Of a stretch of DNA of 64,000 nt, positions 35,403 through 47,108 are shown piece after piece. This stretch comes from Gonatopus flavifemur. Lineage: Eukaryota; Arthropoda; Insecta; Hymenoptera; Dryinidae. A program made the position numbers and the translations under genes. The notes below the pieces were generated by a model, which was not told the DNA's origin, ran no database searches, and was given only the letters and a program-made list of their open reading frames with translations. The DNA lies in contig JAFFJZ010000012.1 of NCBI GenBank assembly GCA_018340375.1, forward strand, positions 5,518,001 through 5,582,000. Reading direction: 5' to 3'. Each line of letters opens with the position of its first letter. Position 1 is the first letter of the stretch.

Positions 35403-36577
35403 ATGTCAATCGAATTTCTAATATTTCTGACAATTCTCCTTGGTGAGTGAAATTTTTCAAACACTCGTATGTTCTTCAGAATCAAAGATAAGAAAATTCA
35501 GAACATGTGAATCATTATAAATATATAAATAATAAAACACTTGATTCTTTCCCTTCGATAATAGCGAATTTCAGCGCAAGGGGGAAAGTATTGTCCCGTC
35601 GTAGAAGGGTGATCGGAGGACAAACATACCCAATAAGCCGGTTTCCTTTTCTTGCACAGCTGAGAAGAGGAAAAATATCAGGTAAAGAGGATGTATTCTG
35701 CGGAGCTGCAATTTTAGACGAGGAATGGGTGCTAACTGCTGCTCATTGTATTCGATCTGATATGTCGGAATCATTGGTTTTCGCTGGTCAACGAGAATTG
35801 TATACTATCGAAAACGCACAAGCATCTCCGATAGAACACACATTCGTACATCCACATTTTGTTGGGTAAATATATAGAAATGATCTTTTCTTCACGTACA
35901 AGAATTTTTTATAGCTTGTTTGGTTTTTAGAGATAAATTGTGGGAAGAAGCTAACGATATTGCCCTGGTGAAATTGGCGAATAAATTTGTGTTTAACGAG
36001 AACGTGTCCGCTATCGATCTTCCGAAAGTTGATGAATTACCTAAAGGCGATGCAATTTTGATGGGATGGGGAGAAACCTCCAATAATCGGAAGGAATATG
36101 AATCAAAAGAATTCTTTTACCCATTTTTTGTAACATTACCGATTATCGAGGCGGCTGAATGTCGCAAATTTTGGTTGAATCGTAACAAAACGATAGGCCA
36201 TTCGGTGAAGGATACGGATATATGCACGGGACCACTGTCCGGAGGTCGTGGTCCTTGTCAGGTAAATATTCTACGTTTAGCTTCGAATTGTATTCTAATT
36301 CTTCTCAATTTAAAATTGAATCCAGGGTGATTCTGGAGCGCCATTGGTTCAGATGTCAAACGAAACGGGACGTTACCAAGTTATCGGTATAACTTCTTGG
36401 TCGGTCCTTGAATGCGCCAAACCCGATTCCCCGAGTGGAGTGTACGCCAGAGTTTCAGCTTACAACGATTGGATTCAACGCACAATGAGGAAAAACACTG
36501 AATCTCCTGCTTGGATGCAAACTGTTTTACTCTGGCTCAAAAATTTTGTTCTGAGATTCTTGGGCATTGGTGCATAA
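35403..36577 (+). CDS. Gene B: secreted S1 serine protease, complete triad
   Basis: Exons 35403-35442, 35565-35865, 35931-36261 and 36326-36577, all with GT..AG borders and phases 1, 2 and 0, give 307 residues. A signal peptide (MSIEFLIFLTILLG) is followed by a short propeptide ending RRRR directly before the mature VIGG. His57 lies in VLTAAHC, Asp102 in ANDIALVKL and Ser195 in GDSGAPL. Six cysteines match the usual three disulfides. Residue 189 (six before Ser195) is Gly and residue 216 is Ser, so trypsin specificity is not expected; chymotrypsin- or elastase-like is more likely. A ~30-residue hydrophobic/aromatic tail (MQTVLLWLKNFVLRF) follows the fold and is unusual for S1 enzymes. Paralogues lie on both sides. 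Substrate unknown. Confidence 0.93.
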
Positions 36578-36764
36578 ATTTTACATCAGTCTATTTCTTA
36601 TACTCTTTTATTCGTCAGTTCATAAAAATATTGCAATTGCTAGAGTTTGACAAAACTGGGGGTTCAAGGATCTTTATTGTTTTTCAAATTCAGCAAATGA
36701 ATCCCCCTTACAAGTAACCTATTTTTGCATCCCTGGGAATTTCCACGTGTTTATTCAAAGACTT
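36578..36764. other. 3' flank of gene B
   Basis: No consensus AATAAA was seen close to the stop codon. Confidence 0.4.
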
Positions 36765-36972
36765 CCCACATAGCAACAGAGGTTATGTCGTTCCAAAAGT
36801 ATTCTAAAAGATATCTTTGAGATGTCTTATGCAACATGAAAAGAACGATTTAAGAAAGATTTGTTCTTGAGAAAGGATCTTTCTTAAATTCTTCTTTTTA
36901 TGTTGCATAAGACATCTTGAAGATATCTTTTAGAATACTTTTGGAACGACATAGCCTCTGTTCCTATGTGGG
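36765..36972. mobile_element. 208-bp hairpin MITE
   Basis: CCCACATAGCAACAGAGG at the left and CCTCTGTTCCTATGTGGG at the right. The ~95-bp arms are nearly perfect (GTCGTTCCAAAAGTATTC inverted). The loop is ~15 bp. Confidence 0.88.
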
Positions 36973-37165
36973 TTTCCAAACAAAAAAAGACTCTGTAAAA
37001 AGCAGCATTGTGAAATGAAAAGAGTTGTATTGGAACAATTATACAACTATTGGAACAACAATTATATTTCACGGAAACGAATTATTCAAACTCCCATCAC
37101 GATGATCACAATAAATCGGACTTTGACAGAGGTGACTTTCTAATAATCGACTTCGAAGCAGGTTG

Positions 37166-37510
37166 TCTGCCCTGGTTAAACAATCCGATTGAATCCGATA
37201 AAAAAAAATTCTATCGGAATGAATTGAGTTTCTGCATCGGAAATTTCCTATTGATACCAATAAGGTAATTTTTAATTGGATTTAATCGGTCTTTCCCCTG
37301 GTTAAAAAATCCGATTGAATCCGATAAAAAAAATTTTATCGGAATTAATTGAGTTTCTGCATCGGAAATTTCCTATTGATACCAATAAGATAATTTTTAA
37401 TTGGATTTAATGGGCATTTTCCCTGGTGAAAAAATCCGATTAAATCCAATAAAAAAAACTTATCGGAATGAATTGATTCCTGCATCGCGATTTTCTTATT
37501 GAATTTTATT
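37166..37510. repeat. Tandem repeat, ~125-bp unit, about 2.7 copies
   Basis: Units begin CCTGGTTAAAAAATCCGATT at about 37170, 37296 and 37428. Each contains TTTCTGCATCGGAAATTTCC. They share the TTGATACCAATA word with the 65-bp satellite at 37899-38870. Confidence 0.8.
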
Positions 37511-37898
37511 GGCTGTTAACCCAACCAACGAACGGTTTATATACATTATATACGCGCATTTTATATCAATTAAACAAACACATATATCATTTATTCAATC
37601 ATTACATATGACAAACTATTGCTGAAATAAATTCAAACGATCATTTATGTGTTATTAATATGGTGATCACCCATCCACCTTGTACCGCAGTTGTCGTTGC
37701 TCAACCTAGAAGATCGATCTGGAACACCCGCTCGCTCGATACCGTGGTTCGCTTCCTATCAATGTGAACTAAATGACTGTCTTATGTCAGGGATGGGTGT
37801 CCTATAGTAATAAGATTCAATTGGTAATAGTCCATTGGACATATGAGGGATTGTATCGGTCTTAATGAGAGCATGGGAGTTCATTAATAATAAAAATC
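37511..37898. other. Spacer between two tandem arrays, no gene seen
   Basis: Slightly less AT-rich at 37670-37760. No frame, tRNA or conserved motif was recognised. Confidence 0.35.
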
Positions 37899-38870
37899 CC
37901 AATGAAGACCAAGAGAATATTTTCCAATTGGATTCAATCGGTATTTTATGATGGATGAAAAATTCCGATTGATATCAATACAATATTTTTCAATTGGATT
38001 CAATCGGTATTTTATCAATCATGAAAATTCTAATTGATACGAGTCAAATATTTTCCAATGGGATCCAATAGGTATTTATCGATAATAAGAATTCCGATTC
38101 ATATCAATGAAATATTGTGTAATTGGATTCACTTGGTATTTTATGATCAATGAAAATTCCGATTGACGCCAATACAATATTTTTCAATTGGATTGAATCG
38201 GCATGTTATTAATTATGAAGATTCTAATTGATAACAGTCAAATATTTTTCAATGGGATCCAATAGGTATTTTATCAATAATAAGAATTCCTATTGATACC
38301 AAGAAAATATTTTTCATTTGATTAAATAGGTATTTTATTGATCATTAAAATTCTAATTGATATCAGTGGAATATTTTTCAATAGAATCCAATGGGTATGT
38401 CATTAATCATAAAAATTTCAATTGATACCAGTCAAATATTTTTCAATGGGATCCAATTGATATTTTATCAATAATAATTATTCCGATTGATATCAATGAA
38501 ATATTGTGTAATTGCATTCACTTGGTATTTTATGACCAATGAAAATTCCGATTGATGCCAATACAATATTTTCCAATTGGATTCAATCGGTATGTTATTA
38601 ATCATGAAGATTCTAATTGATACCAGTCAAATATTTTTCAATGGCGTCCAATAGGTATTTTATCAATCATAAAAATTCCAATTCGTACGAACACAATATT
38701 TTTTAATTTGATTTGATCGGCATGTTATTAATCATTACAATTATAATTGGTACCAGTAACATATTTTTCAGTGGGATCCAATGGATATTCCATCACTGAT
38801 AAAAATTCCGATTGATACCAATGAAATATTTTCTAATTGGATTTTCTATTTATTCTATGATTATAGTTCC
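37899..38870. repeat. 65-bp satellite, about 15 units, with ~390-bp higher-order period
   Basis: CAATTGGATTCAATCGGTAT-type words recur at about 37925, 37991, 38055, 38120 and onward every 64-66 bp. A distinctive variant (ATTGTGTAATTGGATTCACT) at 38113 recurs at 38503, 390 bp or six units later, together with its neighbours. This indicates a higher-order repeat. Non-coding. Confidence 0.88.
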
Positions 38871-39528
38871 CTATTCCAGCAACTTTCCCATTAGTTCCAA
38901 TACATCGAGGTCACCAGGGATACTGATAAAAACCAATGATTTGATGCAATGAAAGAAATTTCAGAACTGAATCGGTTATTGCCGGTACATACCTATAGGA
39001 CTTTAGAATCTGTAAACTTGCCTATTATTTTCAATAAATTTGAATGTTGGAATAATCCAATTAAAACCGTCACATTTTTTTCCGTACAGATTGTCACATT
39101 TTTTTCCGTCACCAATTGTCACATTTTTTTCCGTACAGAATATCGCTGGAATGATCAGAGCGATATTTCAGAATGTTTCCAGAATGTTCCCTCAACGATT
39201 TCACCAATGTTCCAGAATATTTCCAGAATGTTACAAAGATGGTGACATGAGACACCCTGCAGACATTCTGACAATCTTTTTGAGATATTCTCCAGAGTAT
39301 TACACATTCCAAATGTAATATTCTGATAATGTTCCTGGGACATCCGGTGCTGTGTGGGTTACTAGCTTCAAAATTCTTAATTCACTTAAAATTTGCGAGA
39401 ATTAAAATCTGCAGTTGTGAATATCGAACCAACATTAAAGTAATGTTACAGATGCTAAAAAAATATGCGACTGGACTGGTTGAAAATTTAGTTTGCAATT
39501 CAACATTTCGGAAATTTTTGGTAGATTG
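38871..39528. other. No gene; short tandem repeat and MITE end
   Basis: Contains the triplicated TTTTTTTCCGT repeat at 39069-39138 and GAATGTTCC-type repeats at 39160-39330. It ends in GGTGCTGTGTGGG (39345-39357), the terminal motif of the CCCANACAGCAC MITE group. Confidence 0.45.
39069..39138. repeat. Three-copy tandem repeat, 23-27 bp
   Basis: GTCACATTTTTTTCCGT occurs three times, separated by ACAGATT and CACCAATT. Confidence 0.85.
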
Positions 39529-39534
39529 TTTATT
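39529..39534 (-). terminator. Poly(A) signal of gene C
   Basis: AATAAA on the minus strand, about 26 nt beyond the gene C stop codon. Confidence 0.6.
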
Positions 39535-39559
39535 TCTTCCAAAGTGATACACAGCTAGA

Positions 39560-40636
39560 TTAAGATGCATTTTTTCCGTTTTCCTTAATCGTACTTTTAA
39601 TCCAATCAACATACGCAGAAACTCTGGTCAAAGTAGTGGGCGCTCCTACGGAAGCACATTTTTTAGACGTCCAAGACACAATACCTACAATCTCGTATTT
39701 TTGTTGCGAGTTCAAGTGGAACAGAGGACTTCCCGAATCTCCCTGGAATGATTCAATATACGTTAACACGAAGAATGAAATATTGAATATGTTGATAATG
39801 AAAACGTACATAACACAATCCCTTATCTCCCGTTAACGGTCCTGTGCAAATTTGGGTATTCCATACGAACACTTTCTTCTCCTTCTTCTTTTTGTGATAT
39901 TTTCGCCAAATCTTTTGACACTTTTGCGCGTTGATAATCGGTAATTCAACATAATAACTCTGCGAAAGAAATATTTTGAAATCAGTATGTACGCTACCCC
40001 ATCCAACCACTGTCCCGCATCCTGTCGGTATACTTTCTTCTTTCGGTAACATCATTCGAGCGGTAAATTCGTCCCATCGCAAAGCTTTTCTCAATTTTAT
40101 CAGAGCGATATCATGAATGGTATAATCGTTGGAATTTTCGTTCATTCTACAATGAAATCTCATTATCGATACGATCCGTGTAATTCGAGAACAAATAATC
40201 AACGATAAAACCATTACAGGGTGAAATTCTGATGGATAACTATTTTTGAAACCGGAATGGATTTGGTGCCTTCGAAAACAGAAACACTGGAAGTGAGAAC
40301 TAGGGGAACTTCAGTGATATTGTTTACGCAATGAGCTGCTGTTAGTATCCATTTCTTATGAATTATACTCCCACCGCAAGTTATTGTTCCATTCTCTAAA
40401 CTCAATCTCACTACGAACGGAAACTGCTTATCCCAGGCTGGCAGTCCACCAATCACACGTTTTTCCCTGTGATTCAAAAAGGAGCCGAATCCTTCAAATG
40501 TTTCCCCACCTGTCGAGTAGAACGCATTTCTTCATTTATTGAAATGTACTGATTATTGATTCATTATGAACTCTTTTGAATGCTCACCAACGAATGCTGC
40601 GAAACACAATATTGTTATGCTCACACTCATAAGCAT
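39560..40636 (-). CDS. Gene C: secreted S1 serine protease, complete triad
   Basis: Minus-strand exons 40636-40588, 40509-40218, 40146-39810 and 39742-39560, with phases 1, 2 and 0, give 286 residues. The signal peptide is MLMSVSITILCFAAF. The propeptide (GETFEGFGSFLNH) ends in REKR before the mature VIGG. His57 is in ILTAAHC, Asp102 in HDIALIKL and Ser195 in GDSGSPL. Six paired cysteines are conserved. Residue 189 is Gly, 216 is Thr and 226 is Thr. By analogy with elastases this narrows the S1 pocket towards small side chains; this is inference. A lysine-rich loop (KYHKKKKEKK) sits between C168 and C182. A potential N-glycosylation site lies at VNNITE. It is the only one of the four on the minus strand and has introns of 67-78 bp. 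Confidence 0.93.
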
Positions 40637-40700
40637 ATCGGATGAATATTATTTCAAAATTTAATACTCCGTCAAATGAAATAAGGCCTTGAACGTTCGA

Positions 40701-40727
40701 ATATATATATATATATATATAAATATA
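40701..40727 (-). promoter_or_regulatory. TATA-rich promoter / (TA)n upstream of gene C
   Basis: A run of TATATATA with TTTATA at its edge lies 65-90 bp upstream of the gene C start codon. It doubles as a microsatellite, and its length may vary between individuals. Confidence 0.45.
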
Positions 40728-41043
40728 TCACAAAAATAGGTGTTGTGTTCAAACATATTCTTTTACATGACAATACAGGAAGAACGAGTTTTCAATATCA
40801 ATCACGTTATTCGTATAGCATAGATTTTCATGTTATTCTTGTGCAGTACTTACCGATATCAGTATCTCCGATAGATGGCTACGCGTCGAGAAAATCGAGA
40901 AATCATGAAACAACAGCCAATTTCTATCAATCATTCCATGAAGTATGATGAAATGTCTACATCACTTGGTGCATTCGATTCAACATTACGCTGCCCCTGG
41001 GTTTCTATTGAATTCTTATTTCAAAAATAGTAAAAGTATTCTG

Positions 41044-41309
41044 CACGGAAAAAAATGCTCATGTAAAGATTATATGAAAAGTGAGGTTACGATTACAGTG
41101 TGGATCTTATGTAAAATTTATCACACAGTCCTGTTGGGTTTACATTGTTATCATAGTTACTTCACAGCAACACTACTTCCATTTACTTCAATGACAATGT
41201 AAATATAACATTGGTTCCAATGTAAAGTTTACTCTAATTGTATTTATGTGAGCAGTTATGTCAAATTAACAACAAACAATGTAGAATTTACATAGGACTT
41301 TTTTCCGTG
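41044..41309. mobile_element. 266-bp MITE, family shared with 52746-53007
   Basis: CACGGAAAAAAATGCTCATG at the left and GGACTTTTTTCCGTG at the right, with TG on both sides. The interior (AAGTGAGGTTACGATTACAG) matches the copy at 52746-53007 in opposite orientation over its length. Confidence 0.85.
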
Positions 41310-41329
41310 TGTAGTTCACGGAACGTCTA

Positions 41330-41746
41330 CCCTGCTAAAAATTTCCCATATAAAACGATAGAATTTTTCCTATCGGTTTCAATGTAGTTTCTGAAACTGG
41401 AATTCCCTATGCTGTATCGTCGATTGACGATAGAATTTTATCGATTCTTATCGTATTCTATAGGATTGAGAATATATGTACCTGGTTTTATCGTGAAATT
41501 CCCATAGAAAAAGTATGAATTATTTGGAAAAATATAACCTATTTTCCTGTCAAATAAGTAGTACATCTTCCATAGGAATTTCACGATAAAACCAGATACG
41601 TACTTCTTAAATCCCATAGAATACGATAAGAATCGATAGAATTACATCGTAAATCTACGATACAACATCTGGAATTCAGTTTCAGAAACCACATTGAAAC
41701 CGATAGGAGGAATTTTATCGTTTTCTAAGGGAAATTTTTAGCAGGG
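41330..41746. mobile_element. 417-bp foldback MITE, ~190-bp arms
   Basis: CCCTGCTAAAAATTTCCCA at the left and GGGAAATTTTTAGCAGGG at the right. The long arms contain TTTATCGTGAAATTCCCATA and its inverse. TA on both sides. Confidence 0.88.
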
Positions 41747-41777
41747 TAGAAACCGAGTTTGTATGATTTTATAATCA

Positions 41778-42083
41778 CACGGAGAAAAAAAATCATGGAA
41801 TGATCACTAGAGAAGATAGTAAACTGGTGACAACTACAAATTTCTGTACACAGTCGTTAACAGAGACGAGTAATGGTTCCTATTTTAGTATACTATATTG
41901 TATTTTAGTATACCAAAATAGGAATCATGACACGTCTTTGTTAAGTGGATACCAGCGTTTGTCTCGGACCTTTCTTTCTATCGTATAGGTTAGTCCTCTT
42001 CTAACCAATGTGCTCTGATGGTAACGCTGGTATCCTCTTAATGATCTTCTCTAGTGATCATTCCATGATCTTTTTTCTCCGTG
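41778..42083. mobile_element. 306-bp MITE with ~45-bp terminal repeats
   Basis: CACGGAGAAAAAAAATCATG and CATGATCTTTTTTCTCCGTG are inverted. The repeat continues through GAATGATCACTAGAGAAGAT. CA is duplicated at the flanks. A diverged relative lies at 62300-62530. Confidence 0.85.
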
Positions 42084-42486
42084 CAGATAATCTTTCAGAA
42101 GGCCGGTAAATGATAAATTATTAAAATCCCAGCGCTAGATCCTAGCTTCCTCATAGATCTCCTGTTATCATTCAGTCGGTAATTTCGTATTTTCTTGGAA
42201 GTTGATACCATAAACATCTTTCTTACCTGCAACCGATGACAATTTTCTCACCAACCAATACTCGATAGCTAATATTCTCTCCGGAAATATTCTACTGATG
42301 TGCATGAATACGAAATCCCATAATCTCGTTGAATCTAGATTTTTTTGAATTATAAACGTCTCATCGACATGAATTTTATTCCCCTCCTTTGTTGGTTCAT
42401 TGATAATCACAATGACATGGTAACTGAGGGCTTGATTGTCTAATCAGGCTTAAAATACTCGTTGATATTTCTAATCATGAACATAT
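42084..42486. other. No gene seen
   Basis: An 80-codon minus-strand open frame (42168-42410) shows no domain. AT-rich. Confidence 0.35.
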
Positions 42487-42840
42487 GATACGCTAAGAGC
42501 AAAAGTCACACTCAAATTGATTGTCAACCACAAACAGGACAGGAAATTTTGAAAGCAAGAATGGAACGTCAACAGTTAAGAGCGATACTCTTATAATTCG
42601 GAACCACAGAAATCTCGCATAAATACAGAATTGGGTGGTGTACGTTGGTGCGTTTTTGCTCGAGCTCTTCAGCGTTTCATTTTTGCCCGGAGATTTCTGT
42701 GGTTGCTCTTTTGTTCCGAATTATAGGTGTATATCGCTTTTGCTCGGAACTTTCAACGTTTCATTTTTGCTCTCAGAAGTTCCTGTCCTATTTTTGTTCG
42801 ACGAAAATTTGAGTGTCACTTTTGCTCTTAGCGTATCAAT
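42487..42840. repeat. Foldback repeat, ~130-bp arms
   Basis: TGATACGCTAAGAGCAAAAG at the left and CTTTTGCTCTTAGCGTATCA at the right. The arms also share CGGAACCACAGAAATCTC and its inverse near the centre. Confidence 0.8.
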
Positions 42841-43294
42841 ATTAGACGCTTCTATTTGGACAGATGTAGTATTCTCTATTTAGATGTTATTATTAATTCG
42901 AAGTCGAGCTATCACTTAGTCATGACGGATGAGCGTTTATGATCTTTGTACAGTTGAAAAATGATTGAGAATTTCATCATTTTCGGATATGTCTCACAAC
43001 AGTTTAAGATTTCTTCGAACACATTTTTTGGATTACATAATATGCTTTCATTGATAATTCGAATACTAAAATCATTCAATTATTCATTGAAAATACTTAC
43101 TGAAAAGATATTGTACACGTGACATGAATTATGGTTTCTCCATGAAGTATGTTACACGTGATATCCTTCGTGCCTCCAAGTACCCCATATAATATTGAAA
43201 AAAACAGTAATTGAAATCACAAACCCTATCGGAGGTTTTCTTCGACGATAGTCGATTTTGGATTGATTACTTTCTGATCGGAAAGGAAGTTCTA
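42841..43294. other. No gene seen
   Basis: AT-rich spacer. No gene or RNA was recognised. Confidence 0.35.
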
Positions 43295-43454
43295 CACTGT
43301 AAAAAATGATTGTGGAATTTTCTTCCGAAAAATGGTGGCAGCAAAGTTCCTCCACAGATGGGTAATTTTTCACCATAATTTGATGGACTTTTCCTTCATT
43401 TGTGGAAGATTCAACACCCAAAAAACAAAATCATTCCTCGAAGTGGTGGAGACA

Positions 43455-44775
43455 CGAGGTGTGTTCAAAAAGTAAGGTGACTTTGTATTTTTAAGAAAAA
43501 ATATTTATTTATTTATCAATATTTATGTTGTCCCCTTCAAAGTAATCCCCCTCAGATACAATACACTTATGCCAACGGTTTTTCCAATCCTCAAAGCACT
43601 TCTCATAAGCACTTTTCGGTATAGCCTTGAGCTCTTCCAGCGATGCAGCTTTATCTCTTCAATCGTTGCAAATCTCCGTCCTTTCATAGGTCTCTTTAGT
43701 TTTGGGAACAAGAAAAAGTCACATGGGGCCAAATCCGGTGAATATGGTGGCTGAGGCATGATTGTGGTGTTGTTTTTGGCCAAAAAATCTCTCACAAGCA
43801 AAGATGAGTGAGCAGGGGCATTATCGTGATGCAAAAGCCTTGAATTATTTTTCCACAATTCTGGACGTTTTCTTCGTAATGCTTCTCGCAAACGGCGCAT
43901 AACTTCAAGATAATACTGTTTATTGACCGTACGACCATATGGTAAGAACTCCTGATGCACCACGCCATGGTAATCGAAGAAAACAGTGAGCAAAACTTTG
44001 ACATTTGATCGAACTTGGCGTGCTTTTTTCGGTCTTGGCTCATCTGGGGTCTTCCATTGGGACGATTGGACTTTGGTTTCGACATCATAACCATATACCC
44101 ATGATTCGTCACCAGTTATGACCCTTTTGAGTAAATCTGGGTCGTCGTTGACGTCATTCAACAGTTCTTGAGCGATGCTCATGCGACGGTTCTTTTGGTC
44201 AAAATTTAGCAATTTCGGAACAAACTTCGCTGACACACGTCTCATGCCCAAAACGTTAGAAAAAATTTCATGGCACGAGCCAAGCGATAAACCAACATCC
44301 TCAGCAACTCCTCTGATAGTGATTCGACGATTTTCCAAAACAATTTTCTTCACTGCTTGAACGTTTTCATCAGTTGTTGACGTGCTTGGGCGTCCAGAGC
44401 GAGGCTCGTCATTGGCATCTTCCCAGCCATCTTGGAAGAGTTTGTACCACTTATAAACATTTTTTTCACTCAGAACAGTTTCACCGTATGCTACCGTCAA
44501 CATTTCAAGTGTTTCAGAGCACTTTATTTTATTTTTTACACAAAATTTGATGCAAATCCTTTGATCCATATTTTTCGATAGCAAGAAATCGCCGAGCACG
44601 CAAAACACTTATAACCTTTACGCCTCTCACAACCAAACAAAAAATGCTATACACTTGAAACTTGGTACAGATGTTCGGGAAGAGTGTGCCAACATAACAA
44701 AACAAAAAAATCGATAATCGAAAGTACGTTGCCCGCGAAATTTGAAAAGTCACCTTACTTTTTGAACACACCTCG
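43455..44775 (-). mobile_element. mariner element nested in a MITE
   Basis: CGAGGTGTGTTCAAAAAGTA at the left and TACTTTTTGAACACACCTCG at the right. The flanks are CA (43453-43454) and TA (44776-44777), a TA duplication with one change. 1,321 bp. Confidence 0.93.
43509..44569 (-). pseudogene. mariner transposase with one late frameshift (DD34D)
   Basis: The ATG at 44569 (MDQRICIKFCVKNKIK) opens a frame that is intact for more than 300 codons. RSGRPSTS linker, catalytic [14 protein letters not shown] and DLAPCDFF, 34 residues between the last two Asp. A single-base loss near 43655 (after TIEEIK) shifts the last ~45 residues. In the other frame they read ASLEELKAIPKS then CFEDWKNRW and GDYFEGD, ending at 43509-43511. 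An ORF extension upstream of 44569 lies in the terminal region and is not part of the protein. Confidence 0.92.
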
Positions 44776-44798
44776 TATCCCTCACTTTTGATGGAAAA

Positions 44799-45521
44799 CC
44801 CATACAGGAAACCCCGATAATGTAAACACAGCCAATAATTGGCCCATGTATGGCTACCATTGAATGACCAACAATGGATTCATATCATTGGCACAAATGT
44901 GGCCCACCACTGGCTGATAAGAAAGGTCAGCAATGAAAACAGCCGATAATCAGCCGATGTACGGCTATCAGGGTTGGGTTTATCACGTGATTTTTCAATT
45001 TCTTACGTATCATACTTGGTTTCTGACACGTAATATATGTGAGATACTTGAACCCTCCTGTCCCCCCAAAGGCAAGGGGTTGATTTTATGCGTAAGATAC
45101 TCGGTTTCTTACGTGTCGTAAACTGTGTAAAATACTTCGAAGTATATTACGCGCCATATAAAAAGTGTTCACACTTAACCACTCATTTGAACTAATACTG
45201 AACCAATTATTCTGGAACGCACTCATATCACCATTGGATATCATTATTATTATTATTATGCCCCAGTAATCTGCCATTGATGGCTGACATTCGAACATTA
45301 TCCCGAAATTTATGGCCCTAAATCGGGATCATTTAGCCCCATTACTGGGCCAATCAATAATTTCATACGTGGCCCATTATTTATTGCCATTACTGGACCC
45401 ACGTTATCATCCAGCAATTAACCATTGATGAGCCATTAATGGGCGCCATTAACGGGCGAAGAACGCCGTTTGTGGTCCAGTAACGTGCCATTATTGGGCT
45501 AATTGATGAACCCTGTATGGG
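44799..45521. mobile_element. 723-bp non-autonomous element nested in the MITE
   Basis: CCCATACAGGAAACC at the left and CCCTGTATGGG at the right. AA is apparently duplicated at the flanks, judged against the uninterrupted copy at 26420. The interior is dominated by GGCCCATTATTGGC / CCATTGATGGC-type words on both strands. No gene. Confidence 0.75.
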
Positions 45522-46999
45522 AAACAATTTCCCCACGATCAGGGGACGAAATCCACCAACAGGATGAAGGAAAACTCCCCACATTTTTTACAGACTTGTC
45601 CTGATTTTCTTCGCAGAATTTTTTTTTATTCCTGGGATACTTTCAGTATCCTCAAATTATACGTCAATTCTGCTGGGATACGAGATGGAAAGTAAATTGA
45701 GGCTGAATAGAAATCAGAAGGCATTCAAAGCCATTCAAGCCCTCAGCCATCACTAACTTGTTTCAACTACGAACTCCGTGGTAGGCATTTCAACAGTATG
45801 CAAACCCAAATTTTCAACAATTCAGAACTCAAACACAAAGATCCAACAAAGAAAAAGCTCGAAAAAGTGTCCAATGTTTTTCGATAAACTATTGGAAGTA
45901 CAAATTAGTTCGGTCCGGTTTGAAAAGATGACTCTCGCTCTCATGAATGTTTCATAGTCACAACCGATTTCAATTGTTTCAGAGAGGTTAGACAGCTGTG
46001 AATAATATTCAGTTGATATCACTCCGAGTTCCTTCTAGAATCCCGATTTTTACTCAGTGAAGTATGTCAAATTTCGTTTTAACTAAGCAGCATTTGCGGG
46101 AGGTGCTAGTTTTCTGTTTCAATTGGAAGAAAAGTGCAGCTGAAGCCCATCGAATGCTTGTGGAAGTTTATGGTGACAATGCTCCAACTGATAAATCATG
46201 TAGGGAATGGTTTCGACGTTTTAAGAATGGCGATTTCAGTGTCGAAGACAAGCCTCGCTCAGGACAACCACAAAAATTCGAAAACGAGGAACTGGAGGCT
46301 TTACTCGACGGAGATCCGAGTCAAACGCAACAGGAGCTTGCGGAATCATTGGGAGTTACGCAACAAGCAGTTTCCATACGATTACAATCCATGGGCATGA
46401 TTTAAAAGCAAGGCAATTGGGTGGCTCATGACTTAAAGCATAGAGACATTGAACGGCGATTTTTCACTCGCGAGCAGCTGATTCAAAGACAACGAAGAAA
46501 GGGGTTCTTACATCGGATTGTGACAGGAGATGAGAAATGGATATTCTACGATAACCCCAAGAAAAGAAAATACTATGCTATGCCCGGTCAATCGTTGCCA
46601 TCGACTTCAACATCGACACCGAAGAGGAATATTCATGGTTCAAAGATCGTGCTGTGCACTGTAAAAAAATTTTGACTGAAAATTAAGAAAAAAGTGACTG
46701 TAATTTTTTACAGTCACTGAGTCTGAATATTCAGAAACATTTCTGTTCTGAATTTTAAGATACTTATTTCTGGATTTTCAAACGCATGTTTCTGAGTCAT
46801 CAAACATATTCACATTAAATGCAAGATTCATGTTCCTTAATTTTTAGACATGCTGTTCTGAGTTATGAGAAACATTTTTCTGAATTGTCGAAAATATTTG
46901 TTTGAATTGTAAGAAATAGTCTTCTGAATTTCAAGATATTTTCTCTCAATCGTAAGAAACATTTTTCTGAATTGTCGAAAATATTTGTTTGAATTGTAA

Positions 47000-47108
47000 C
47001 CCTAACAGCACAATGTGTCTCTGGGACGTTTTCTGAACGTTCAGAAAACCTCTCCTACGTTATATAAGCTTTCCAAAAACGTTCCAGTGGCACGTTGTGC
47101 TGTCTGGG
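47000..47108. mobile_element. 109-bp MITE nested inside the 4.4 kb element
   Basis: CCCTAACAGCACAATGTG at the left and CGTTGTGCTGTCTGGG at the right, with AA duplicated. The repeat unit it entered (GAATTGTAAGAAATAGTCTT) is preserved intact just upstream near 46903. Confidence 0.88.

Larger units (their letters stand above)
43297..45593. mobile_element. MITE split by two nested insertions
   Basis: CTGTAAAAAATGATTGTGG at the left and CCACATTTTTTACAG at the right. The interior, read with the insertions at 43455-44775 and 44799-45521 left out, follows the copy at 26268-26500 closely. Its own size would be about 250 bp. Confidence 0.82.

Noticed and set aside
37166..38870. CRISPR-like regularly spaced repeats
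   Set aside because: This is a eukaryotic head-to-tail satellite with no unique spacers between identical repeats; units themselves diverge.
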